Assembly (NCBI RefSeq): GCF_031456275.1
Contig: NZ_JAVDUI010000001.1
Span: forward strand, 496,001-560,000
Reading direction: 5' to 3'
DNA from: Falsarthrobacter nasiphocae
Lineage (GTDB): Bacteria > Actinomycetota > Actinomycetes > Actinomycetales > Micrococcaceae
DNA: 64,000 nucleotides
Positions within the stretch are counted from its first letter, which is position 1; every line of letters begins with the position of its first letter. The notes below the pieces were generated by a model. It did no database searches, was not told where the DNA came from, and saw only the letters and a list, made by a program, of their open reading frames with translations. A program made the translations under genes and the position numbers. This document shows positions 54,908 through 61,708 of the stretch, piece by piece.

Positions 54908-55525
54908 CTAGGGGCCGAGTAGGGCGAGCGGGAGCACCCCAAGCCCGTCCGAGCGCCGGTAGGCGTCGAGCTGGAACCGTCGCGCCCGCCCGCTCAGGCC
55001 CCGCATCCCGGGGAATCCGGAGGCGACAATCTCGTCGACGTAGTCAGGGAGTGCCATCGGCGACTCCCCCTGTATGTCGGCACGTCCACGAAGCAGCTGC
55101 GACAGGCCCACGGTTGGTTCGACGAGGCCCCGCTCCGGGATCGTCATCGAGCGCATTCGAAGCCGGCCGATCCATCCTGCTCCAGAGTGCTGGATCGTCC
55201 CGTCCTGGGGACTGGCGCTGCCTGCGAGGAGGAACTGGCCGCCTGAGGAGTCGTCGTCTACCGCTCGCTGCACGACGTCCCAAACCTCCGGCACCTGCTG
55301 CCACTCGTCGATGAGCTGTGGGCGCGCACGCCGGAGGATGCTCTCTGGGTCAGCAACAACAGGGGCACGAACTGCCTTGGAGTCCAGCTTCGCTGGGCCC
55401 ACGACCCGCTGCTCGGCCGTCGTGGTCTTGCCTACTGCTTTGGCCCCGTCCAGCGCGAGGGCCCCCACGACAGGGAAGAGCTCATCCCCGCTGTCCGGAA
55501 TGGCCTGTGTCAGCGAGCCGCCCAA
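54908..55525 (-). pseudogene. Truncated AAA ATPase of the DUF4143 (AAA_14) type
   Basis: 205 residues of a family that usually runs near 400. P-loop ALDGAKAVGKTTTAEQR, Walker B-like QLIDEWQQVPEVWDVVQRAVDD and sensor-1 QFLLAGSASP are intact, then LPDYVDEIVASGFPGMRGLSGRARRFQLDAY. It breaks off where the DUF4143 C-terminal domain should begin; the tail RRSDGLGVLPLALLGP is unrelated. No proper start codon is evident (TTG overlapping the VapC end). Probably a dead relic. Confidence 0.75.
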
Positions 55526-55932
55526 GGATCAATCAGATCCACACCCGTGTGCACGAAGTCCCTCACGTTCCGGGTCGCACACGTGGCATCGCGGGCCAAG
55601 CAGATCGCAGCAATCTGAGCATCTGCGGTGCTCATGGGCGCACCGGCGGCATGTCGAGATGCCAGCACATCAGCATATTTACGCGCTGCGATGTCATCGA
55701 AGGGCAGCACCGAACGGGTCCCTAAGTACGGCTCAATGGCGGCCTCGATCTCGGACTCCAGAGCCGCCCGGCGGCGTCCTTCTGGCAGCCGACGGACGCC
55801 GGCCAATAACTCGGCGAGAGTAACGGACGTGATGGCCACGTCATCCGTAAGTGACGACATCCACTCCACCACGTGCGGATCCGGGGCTGGCCGAAAGACT
55901 TCCGAGATGACATTGGTATCAAGAATGATCAT
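55510..55932 (-). CDS. PIN-domain toxin, FitB/VapC type
   Basis: 140 residues. Starts MIILDTNVISEVFRP with Asp5. The other PIN acids are Glu41 (LAELLAGVRRLPEGRR), Asp104 (STADAQIAAICLA) and Asp125 (RNVRDF), so the Mg-dependent RNase site is complete. The VRRLPEGRRR stretch is characteristic of FitB-like toxins. Overlaps the antitoxin stop by 4 bp (ATGA). The one fully intact toxin in this cluster. Confidence 0.93.
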   Translation of the reverse strand: MIILDTNVISEVFRPAPDPHVVEWMSSLTDDVAITSVTLAELLAGVRRLPEGRRRAALESEIEAAIEPYLGTRSVLPFDDIAARKYADVLASRHAAGAPMSTADAQIAAICLARDATCATRNVRDFVHTGVDLIDPWAAR

Positions 55933-56162
55933 TCAAATTCCACCCAACGCGCGACGTCATTGCGTTCAGGAACATTGAACTCCGCGATCCCCCCGGCCGC
56001 CTGCCCCGCGGCCAGCAAGGCCATTCCGACATGGGGCCGCCGGGCGGCCGCAGTGAGAATGGCTCGGACCTCGGCCTCCATTGACCGGCCGTGCTCCTTT
56101 GCTTGAGCAGCCAGCCGCTCCTTCACGCCAGGGTCGAGCCCCCGGACCACTATGGATGACAT
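55929..56162 (-). CDS. FitA/VapB-type ribbon-helix-helix antitoxin
   Basis: 77 residues: SIVVRGLDPGVKERLAAQAKEHGRSMEAEVRAIL is the RHH DNA-binding part; the tail GIAEFNVPERNDVARWVEFE wraps the toxin. GGAGG precedes the ATG. A palindrome over the -10 implies autorepression with the toxin. Confidence 0.92.
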   Translation of the reverse strand: MSSIVVRGLDPGVKERLAAQAKEHGRSMEAEVRAILTAAARRPHVGMALLAAGQAAGGIAEFNVPERNDVARWVEFE

Positions 56163-56179
56163 CTAGAACCACCTCCCGT

Positions 56180-56197
56180 GCTATCAGGGATGATAGC
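56180..56197 (-). promoter_or_regulatory. Operator/promoter of the FitAB-type module
   Basis: GCTATCA-GGGA-TGATAGC, perfect 7-bp arms. On the minus strand TATCAT within it acts as a -10 candidate about 30 nt before the antitoxin ATG. Confidence 0.65.
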
Positions 56198-56271
56198 AGC
56201 CGAAGCTTGGCCCCCGTCGCAACCCACCCACCACCCTTGCTCAGCAGACCCGCGTCACGGAAGGATGAACC

Positions 56272-56427
56272 ATGCAGTCAACCGAGCGTTGCATGCCCGT
56301 CGGTAACGAAGTGGGCCTCCGACGCCCCACTGTCGTCGTGACCGCCGGCGGAGTGCTGCACAGCACCGTGGGGCCTGCCCTCCTGGCTGAGATCCGCGAG
56401 ATGCTCGGGCTTCTGATCGATCTATAG
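56272..56427 (+). pseudogene. MazF/PemK-like toxin tail in a 51-codon frame
   Basis: The C-terminus STVGPALLAEIREMLGLLIDL-stop matches the end of MazF-family toxins (G-x-L-xP-x-LLAEV-x-x-x-LRL-x-LDL). The first 30 residues are unlike MazF. GGAAGG precedes the ATG, so a short product could still be made, but the fold is incomplete. A related tail occurs in the mazF relic near 59.4 kb. Confidence 0.55.
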
Positions 56428-56456
56428 GCAACATTCACTGCCGCGTATGCCGACCC

Positions 56457-56489
56457 TTGACACCAGGCCGCCTTCGAGCGAAATATACT
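56457..56489 (+). promoter_or_regulatory. Promoter of the GNAT gene
   Basis: TTGACA (consensus -35), then AAATAT after 18 nt or TATACT after 21 nt. The transcript would have a leader of only 10-20 nt before the GTG. Confidence 0.55.
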
Positions 56490-56507
56490 TGCAATTACAA
56501 TGAGCCA

Positions 56508-57014
56508 GTGACTCCGCCAAACACTCAACGTCTCCGCTTCCGCCGCATGCGCCCTACTGACATCGATCTCATGGCCGACATGCTTGGGGACCCTCAAGTC
56601 ATGCGTTTCTACCCCGCACCGAAGACGCGTGAACAGTCAGCCAGGTGGATCACGTGGAACGAAGAGAACTACGCGGAGCACGGCTACGGCCTATGGATCG
56701 TTGAGACACGCGACGGGGAGTTCGTCGGCGACTGTGGCCTCACCTGGCAAGACGTGAACGGCACATCCAGGCTCGAAGTCGGCTACCACGTCGTCCCTGC
56801 GAAACAGGGCCATGGCTACGCCACCGAAGCCGCTATGGCATGCCGCGACTACGCCCGTGACGTTGTCGGCTCGCCCGAATTGGTTGCAATCATCCACCCC
56901 AAAAACGAGGCGTCGGAACGAGTCGCCCGAAAACTCGGCATGCATCGATTCGAAGACGACCACGGCGGAATCGTCCCTGTCCGAACGGTCCTCGGGATGA
57001 CCTTTAGGTCGTAG
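56508..57014 (+). CDS. GNAT N-acetyltransferase (RimJ/RimL-like)
   Basis: 168 residues from GTG (VTPPNTQRLRFRRMRPTDIDLM). Acetyl-CoA fold: RLEVGYHVVPAKQGHGYATEAAMACRDYA carries the Q/RxxGxG/A pyrophosphate loop (QGHGYA), and NEASERVARKLGM is the standard C-terminal motif. Probably acetylates an amine on a small molecule or protein N-terminus; substrate unknown. A perfect terminator follows. Isolated between toxin relics. Confidence 0.9.
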   Translation: MTPPNTQRLRFRRMRPTDIDLMADMLGDPQVMRFYPAPKTREQSARWITWNEENYAEHGYGLWIVETRDGEFVGDCGLTWQDVNGTSRLEVGYHVVPAKQGHGYATEAAMACRDYARDVVGSPELVAIIHPKNEASERVARKLGMHRFEDDHGGIVPVRTVLGMTFRS

Positions 57015-57080
57015 CGAATGAGCATCGCAGTCATCGCCAAGACTCACAGCCGTTCAACAATCGAGAGAACTGACAGCGAA

Positions 57081-57113
57081 ACCGCCGGACCCCGACAGGG
57101 GTCCGGCGGTTTA
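57081..57113 (+). terminator. Terminator after the GNAT gene
   Basis: ACCGCCGGACCCC-GACA-GGGGTCCGGCGGT followed by TTAAC, 13-bp perfect stem. Confidence 0.85.
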
Positions 57114-57116
57114 ACA

Positions 57117-57140
57117 AGAGGTTGAAGCGGAACGCGGCTA
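57117..57140 (+). repeat. 24-bp direct repeat, copy 1
   Basis: Begins AGAGGTTGAAGCGG and ends GCGGCTA. An identical copy lies at 57972-57995, so the pair brackets the relE relic and its antitoxin. Similarity fades soon after the 24 bp. Confidence 0.88.
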
Positions 57141-57387
57141 AACGATAGAACGAAACTCCACCACATCTCGGCGGATACCAACCTTTCAAAGGTCACCACG
57201 CGCGACCGCGCAGGTCAACCTCGACGACAGGCAAAGAAGTGAGCGGCGATTCGATGGGCAAAACGAGCAGTGGTTGACCTGGCGCATCGAATATCGGCTG
57301 GCCAGTGCGGATTATCGAGCGCTCCGCAGCTGAGATCTGACTCCACCCACACCCGCAACGACAATCTCCTGATCGCCTACGCGGATG
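57141..57387. other. Intergenic stretch of about 250 bp
   Basis: Between the 24-bp repeat and the relE relic. No gene, promoter or repeat that I can support. Confidence 0.4.
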
Positions 57388-57643
57388 TCACGCCGTGCCC
57401 ACCCGACGTGGCCGCCTCGCACTACCAGGACCACGAACTCATCGTCCTGGACGTCGTAGATGACCCAGTAGTCGCCGACGCGAATGCGGAGCTCGCCGTC
57501 CCCGCCGCTCAGCTGCAGACTTCCAGGCGGACGCGGAACGTCTGCGAGGTTTTGGATAGCAGCCTTCAGGGGTCAGCAACCTGCGGATGAAGCCGCCGAA
57601 ATGTCTTCGCGGCTCTGCGCGCGATCGTCATCCGGTAGCTCAT
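57388..57643 (-). pseudogene. RelE-family toxin, frameshifted
   Basis: Begins 12 nt after the antitoxin stop: MSYRMTIARRAAKTFRRLHPQVADP, then TGA at 57568-57566. Homology resumes in another frame: AAIQNLADVPRPPGSLQLSGG, ELRIRVGDYWVIYDVQDDEFVVLVVR. The expected ending VGHRREVYR is destroyed by a further change (GGHVGWARRD, or HRRVGTA after a 1-nt shift). At least two lesions, so no functional toxin. Confidence 0.85.
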
Positions 57644-57655
57644 GTCAGCCCGGGA

Positions 57656-57898
57656 TCAAAGCCCAAGCTCTTCCGTCAGGTCGTCGAAGGGAATACGAGG
57701 CTCTTTGCGCGCTTCTGCCGCATCGCGAATGTCAGCCTGGTCCTCCAACGCCTGCATCGCACGGTCGAAGAACTCTGGCGACACGAGGACAGCACGACGC
57801 CCCGCACCGCGGGAGGTGATCTCGACTGGCTCCCGCTGCGCAGCCGCGATGTAGTCGCTCTGGCGGTTACGGAACTCGGAAAGAGTCGCTGAAGTCAT
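57656..57898 (-). CDS. Phd/YefM family antitoxin (orphaned, second copy)
   Basis: 80 residues: MTSATLSEFRNRQSDYIAAAQREPVEITSRGAGRRAVLVSPEFFDRAMQALEDQADIRDAAEARKEP. Intact, with the same leaderless promoter layout as the first copy (TACGAC, 6 nt, ATG). Its RelE partner downstream is frameshifted. Conserved DNA-binding half suggests it could bind the other copy's operator. Confidence 0.9.
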   Translation of the reverse strand: MTSATLSEFRNRQSDYIAAAQREPVEITSRGAGRRAVLVSPEFFDRAMQALEDQADIRDAAEARKEPRIPFDDLTEELGL

Positions 57899-57910
57899 GT
57901 GTCTGTCGTA

Positions 57911-57926
57911 CGACTTGTACAAGTTG
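57911..57926 (-). promoter_or_regulatory. Second antitoxin operator
   Basis: CGACTTGTACAAGTTG, core palindrome ACTTGTACAAGT identical to the first site. A further palindrome GTTGTGCACAAC overlaps at 57922-57933. Confidence 0.78.
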
Positions 57927-57971
57927 TGCACAACGTTCATCTATGGTTCCGAAGACCCCTCGGATCACGCC

Positions 57972-57995
57972 AGAGGTTGAAGCGGAACGCGGCTA
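57972..57995 (+). repeat. 24-bp direct repeat, copy 2
   Basis: Identical to 57117-57140 and in the same orientation, 855 bp apart. Could be a recombination scar or ends of a lost small element. Confidence 0.88.
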
Positions 57996-58069
57996 GACGT
58001 TAAACCGGAATCCCACTGCGTTCCGTAACCGAGCAACCTCTCGAGCGTCGCAGCGAGCTCACGCGGAGG

Positions 58070-58279
58070 TCACTCGTTGCGAACGTGACCCCGCAACGCG
58101 TCGGCCAGCGGTGGCAGATGAGTCTCCACAACATCGCGGACGACGTCGGCGTCGACCCCGAAGTACTGGTGGACGAGGATGTTGTGGAAGCCCCGGATCT
58201 GCGGCCAGGGAACCTCCGGATGCGCAGCAGTGATGTCCTCGAGAACGTCAGCGATGCGCTGAGCAGGGTCACGGCTCAT
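58070..58279 (-). CDS. HepT-family (DUF86) HEPN toxin with internal deletion and altered catalytic motif
   Basis: 69 residues; HepT is normally 105-130. The N-terminus MSRDPAQRIADVLEDI joins directly to AAHPEVPWPQIRGF, so the central helices (about 40 residues) are absent. The family motif R-N-I-L-V-H-Q-Y-F reads HNILVHQYF: the catalytic Arg of the HEPN RNase site is His32, with His37 kept. Start overlaps the MntA stop (ATGA). Probably an inactive toxin still paired with its antitoxin. Confidence 0.8.
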   Translation of the reverse strand: MSRDPAQRIADVLEDITAAHPEVPWPQIRGFHNILVHQYFGVDADVVRDVVETHLPPLADALRGHVRNE

Positions 58280-58605
58280 AGGGCGACCGCGTCCACGAGA
58301 GCCGAGGTTGAGATCGGACGCTTGAGCAACTGGAGGGGGAAGATGTCGATATCGTCCCGGTCGAACAGGGCTCGCGTCTCCTCCATCAGACCGGAAGCCC
58401 GCATGAGCAGGTTTCCGTCCGACGGATCCATCTCGACGAGGATGTCGATGTCGGAGCTCGAGTGCGCGGTTCCGCGAGCGACCGAGCCGAACAGCTTCGG
58501 GTTCGTGGCACCGTACCGGTCGAGGAGCATCTGGAACTCCTCACGACGCGCGACGAGGAGCTCGCGCAGGGCGAGAGTCTCGGACGTCGTGGTGTCCTCG
58601 TGCAT
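58276..58605 (-). CDS. MntA-type nucleotidyltransferase antitoxin
   Basis: 109 residues from MHEDTTTSETLALREL. The minimal nucleotidyltransferase motif is intact: LFGSVARGTAHSSSDIDILVEMD (GSxAR...DxD). MntA proteins neutralise HepT by AMPylating its HEPN site. TATCTT lies 6 nt before the ATG (with GGAGGT between), so the mRNA may be leaderless. Overlaps the HepT start. Confidence 0.9.
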   Translation of the reverse strand: MHEDTTTSETLALRELLVARREEFQMLLDRYGATNPKLFGSVARGTAHSSSDIDILVEMDPSDGNLLMRASGLMEETRALFDRDDIDIFPLQLLKRPISTSALVDAVAL

Positions 58606-58680
58606 ACCTCCAAGATACCGGCCCGGGCCCGAGCACGGGCCGACGTCCGGCCGGCCGCCATACACGCACCGGCCAGCTCT

Positions 58681-58779
58681 CCGCCACAAGTCGTCCTAGT
58701 CCTCGCCCAGCACGTCGCCGGACACTACGACGAAGTCCTGCAGGTCGCTCTGAACGCACGAATCGACACCCTGTCGTGA
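58681..58779 (+). pseudogene. Fragment of a TPR-protein gene
   Basis: The frame reads PPQVVLVLAQHVAGHYDEVLQVALNARIDTL, aligning with PRIVLALALHSAGRKDEALRVAIESQIDTL of the intact gene at 53.9 kb, then stops early. No start or upstream repeats. Shows that the segment was duplicated and then eroded. Confidence 0.7.
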
Positions 58780-58965
58780 ATCGGCCCGGGTTTGTTAGAG
58801 AGCGTTCGTTGAACACGCGCCCGGGGTCGCCCCAGCTCATGGGCTCTCCGGTGACTTCACTCGAGGGAGCTCAAGACGTTGCACACTCCCCTGGCAACAT
58901 GAGAGACAAGAAGGCACATAAACGAAACCGCAACAATTCGCGCCCGCACCCAGAAGCCCGGCAGG

Positions 58966-59112
58966 GTGTCACGAACGGCGCAGCAACGTCACAAGAATAT
59001 CGACCAGCCTGTCGACTCGGCGCGGCGCGCCCTGGCACGGACGATGATGGGACGGGACGTGAGCCCCGAGCTACACCGACGACGGGACAGCCTGGCTCGA
59101 TGCTGGACTTGA
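58966..59112 (+). CDS. Possible 48-residue antitoxin upstream of the mazF relic
   Basis: The frame from GTG reads VSRTAQQRHKNIDQPVDSARRALARTMMGRDVSPELHRRRDSLARCWT, charged and helical, in the position expected of a MazE-type antitoxin and overlapping the toxin start by 13 nt. No firm family match and a poor ribosome site, so it may be a fragment. Confidence 0.35.
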   Translation: MSRTAQQRHKNIDQPVDSARRALARTMMGRDVSPELHRRRDSLARCWT

Positions 59113-59435
59113 GTGACCTCACTGAAGCCGACTTTGTCACCTCGCCGTCGGCCGAACAGGGGTCGGGCAGCCCGCTGAAGTCGTGATCGCCAGCGGTGGA
59201 ATACTCGATGAACCCAACGTGATGCAGGTAGTATCTCGGTCCCGGCCCATTCGTTCCAGCGGAGCGAAGGTGCATATCGAGACCGACGACGACAACCACT
59301 TCAGCGCCCCACCGGCGACCCAGTGCCAGCACGTGCGCTCGGTCTCCGTCACCCGGCTCAGCGAACCGCCAGGCACCGTGGGGCCAATCCTCCTGACTGG
59401 CGTCCGCGAGGTGCTCCGCCTGCTGATTGTTCCAA
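59100..59435 (+). pseudogene. MazF/PemK-family toxin, frameshifted and without its stop
   Basis: Starts MLDLSDLTEADFVTSPSAEQGSGSP; the frame is lost near 59170. One base change later it continues AEVVIASGGILDEPNVMQVV, SSGAKVHIETDD, TQCQHVRSVSVTRLSEPPGTVGPILLTGVREVLRLLI, which follows the MazF pattern (EQ-GxRPAxVVS, then QVRxxSxxRL, then C-terminal helix). The usual stop after LDL is replaced by VPTW and the frame runs on into the next gene. Confidence 0.65.
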
Positions 59436-59452
59436 CATGGCACGATGGAGTC

Positions 59453-60133
59453 ATGGATGCGGCCAACGAGGTTTACATGCAGGACGAACAAGTTGCTTTC
59501 GGGTTCGTGCCAGGGCCTTCGCATTCAGACTTGTTCCGCATCGCGCGCTTCGCGGAGACGCTTGGGTATGCCATGACAATCCGGAAGCGGGGTTATACCC
59601 TTGAAAAGGTACAGCATCAACTGCGCGAGGACGGCCCGAGCGCCTTCCTCCGGCTCACCCAACTGCAGGAAGACGTCTCTCCCAAGGCTTCCGCCCCACA
59701 GGCCATGCAATACGTTGCAGAACGCCTGGGGCGCTTGGCCCCGCAAGTCGAGCTCATCATCACTGACCCGTACCTCTTCACACGTAGCGCCCGCAACGAC
59801 ATCGACGCCTACTCGCAGTCCGTAGCCAGCCTTATCGCTCCACTCCTTGCCAACGGCGCGGAGCTCATCGCTATCGTGGACGAGGACGTTTCGCACGCAG
59901 ACGTTCGTCATGCGGTGCTCACTCAGCTTACGGCGGCGCGCGGCGACACCGAGATCCGCGTAGTGGGATCCAAAGACTTTCACGATCGTTTCTGGATCGC
60001 AGACCGATGCCGGGGCGTGATTATGGGCACGTCTCTATATAAGATCGGACGCAAGATTTTCTTCATGGATGCCCTCAGCAACAGCGACATCGCAGCAATA
60101 CTCGAGGAAGCAGAGACCGCATTGGCCCTCTAG
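59453..60133 (+). CDS. Phospholipase D-like/MIT_C-type protein of unknown function
   Basis: 226 residues from MDAANEVYMQDEQVAFGF. The N-terminal part is helical (SDLFRIARFAETLGYAMTIRKRGYTLEKVQHQL). The C-terminal half is alpha/beta: PQVELIITDPYLFTRS, GAELIAIVDEDVSHADVRHAVLTQL, and DTEIRVVGSKDFHDRFWIADRCRGVIMGTSLYKIG, where HDRFWI-x-D resembles PLD-superfamily/MIT_C-like domains often found near restriction and defence genes. Only one HxxxF-type motif is seen, so dimerisation would be needed for catalysis. The frame is also open upstream through the mazF relic. Confidence 0.6.
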   Translation: MDAANEVYMQDEQVAFGFVPGPSHSDLFRIARFAETLGYAMTIRKRGYTLEKVQHQLREDGPSAFLRLTQLQEDVSPKASAPQAMQYVAERLGRLAPQVELIITDPYLFTRSARNDIDAYSQSVASLIAPLLANGAELIAIVDEDVSHADVRHAVLTQLTAARGDTEIRVVGSKDFHDRFWIADRCRGVIMGTSLYKIGRKIFFMDALSNSDIAAILEEAETALAL

Positions 60134-60571
60134 ACATATGAGGCCGCGACGTAGGCTATTGAAGCAAGGACGACTGGTCGAAGGCGGCCAGCACAATACG
60201 CACGGGGCCGACAATAGTTGTAGGGGTCACCGCCGGGCATTTAAAGTAAAGATATTGTCAATATAGACGTAACCCCAATGTCGCTATATTGGGGCAGGTT
60301 ACAGAAAATCAGATCGACGTCTCATCACTCGGAGAAGAGCTGCCGCGTTGATCCCATCCGACGCGTCGCGCCTGCGGCAGTCCGCCGAACAAGCACCTTC
60401 CTCCTACATAGCCAACGGCAAACTCAACATCGTAGCGCGCTAATATCCAAACCGTCCACATTTTCATGGCCCCAGCCTTGGCATAGACAGAATAGCGAGA
60501 ACCACCTGATCAGACAGCGAGCCTGTAGCAGACGAGGGCTAAGAAAGAGCAGCCCATTCGTTGATCTGACT
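60134..60571. other. AT-rich 440-bp intergenic region with an inverted repeat
   Basis: Markedly lower GC than the rest, between convergent genes. Contains GTAACCCCAAT (60269-60279) and ATTGGGG-cag-GTTAC (60288-60302), a hairpin with a small bulge that could terminate transcription or be a protein site. The ATG in this repeat opens a 107-codon frame with no protein-like character, which I do not call. Confidence 0.5.
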
Positions 60572-61708
60572 TCACATGGACGGTCTATTTCGGAATTCTA
60601 ATGCACCCTGGTCAACGTATCCAAGAAGACTGGTGACTAGCATTAAGGCTTGAATGCAATTGCGCCGATTGAATTGGCGCGAGGATACGCCGTGGACACT
60701 AGCATGGCGCGAATAGTAATACGGCACCTTGTCGCCTTTGTCCTTCCAGAATGCCTCGTGTGCGTTCCAGATAGGCAACCACACGAGCGCGTCTCGGATG
60801 CCCATCTCGTCGATCGTTTCGGGTACATCAGCGCCCTTTTTGCGATTCGTGATGGCCTTCCGGGCCTTCATGTCGGGATAGAAGCGATAGATCAGCGTGT
60901 CTAACGTGACGGTGAACATAGCCTGAGCTGAACGAAAGTGACCGGCCCGCATGGCCCCGAGACCGTCGAGGGCGAAGCTCAATTCATCTTTGATCGTCTC
61001 GTGGCCTACACGTTCCAGCACGGCGGAACAATCCTCCATGAGCGACTCGTAGCAGTCGCCGAGCACCCGTCGACGTCCTGCTCGATCCTTTGCCCGCAGC
61101 AACCGCAGGGCTGTCCGCCCCCGCGGCACGAGGTAAAGCGGGATACCCTCTTGCTCAACGAAATCTTGAACTTCATTCGCCCAAATCTCGTCTGCATGCC
61201 CCTTGAGGTTGGGGGGTAACAGAGCGCGGTTGAGACCGTGGAGTGCCTCCGGATCGAAGAACGAACCGAGGGACGCTCTCAACCCCTCCATAGTCCTCGC
61301 GTTCTGCTCGAAGACCCTCCCCAGAATCTCCTGGGTCGCAGGACTGAAAACCGGAGCACGCAGCGCGGGCAGGTCGAGCGGTGGCACCGAGAAAGTTGGG
61401 AGGCTGGCGACGATTGAGGCCATCTGCTGTTGGTGACGCTCGTTCATCGGGGCAAGGGTTCGGCGGGCAAGGGCGCTGAGATCGGGCACCTCCCATCGAA
61501 TGGGGTCCTGTAGGGGCGTGACGATCCTGGCCAAGGCATCACTCAAGTTGGGGAAAAGGGACTGGGCGAACACTGGCGGGAGGCGAAAGCCACGAACCCG
61601 AGCGAGACCCTCCACCCGGCTCAACCGATCGTGACTCCTTCCCCCGGCCTGCGGGGTGCCTTCGTCGTCGGTGTCAACCCCGCAGCTGTCATTCCTGTCT
61701 CCTGTCAC
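60572..61708 (-). CDS. HEPN-motif protein of the candidate defence operon
   Basis: 378 residues from GTG 61708, chosen because GGAGG lies 6 nt upstream and the start overlaps the preceding stop. The N-terminal ~150 residues are hydrophobic/proline-rich helices (LFPNLSDALARIVTPL, QQMASIVASLPTFSVPPLDLPAL). The C-terminal helical domain has a HEPN-type R-x4-H: Arg334 and His339 in SRHASVHGVSSRQFNRRNCIQALMLVTSLLGYVDQ. HEPN domains are RNases common in abortive infection. Last gene of the three-gene operon. Overall family not recognised. Confidence 0.7.
   Translation of the reverse strand: MTGDRNDSCGVDTDDEGTPQAGGRSHDRLSRVEGLARVRGFRLPPVFAQSLFPNLSDALARIVTPLQDPIRWEVPDLSALARRTLAPMNERHQQQMASIVASLPTFSVPPLDLPALRAPVFSPATQEILGRVFEQNARTMEGLRASLGSFFDPEALHGLNRALLPPNLKGHADEIWANEVQDFVEQEGIPLYLVPRGRTALRLLRAKDRAGRRRVLGDCYESLMEDCSAVLERVGHETIKDELSFALDGLGAMRAGHFRSAQAMFTVTLDTLIYRFYPDMKARKAITNRKKGADVPETIDEMGIRDALVWLPIWNAHEAFWKDKGDKVPYYYSRHASVHGVSSRQFNRRNCIQALMLVTSLLGYVDQGALEFRNRPSM

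Noticed and set aside
57270-57590. 106-codon plus-strand frame
   Set aside because: Antisense of the RelE relic; the minus strand shows ELRIRVGDYWVIYDV.
58871-59524. 217-codon minus-strand frame
   Set aside because: Opposite strand of the mazF relic, whose family pattern is clear on the plus strand.
60278-60601. 107-codon plus-strand frame in the AT-rich gap
   Set aside because: Starts inside an inverted repeat, no ribosome site, amino-acid composition not protein-like, runs into the end of the HEPN gene.
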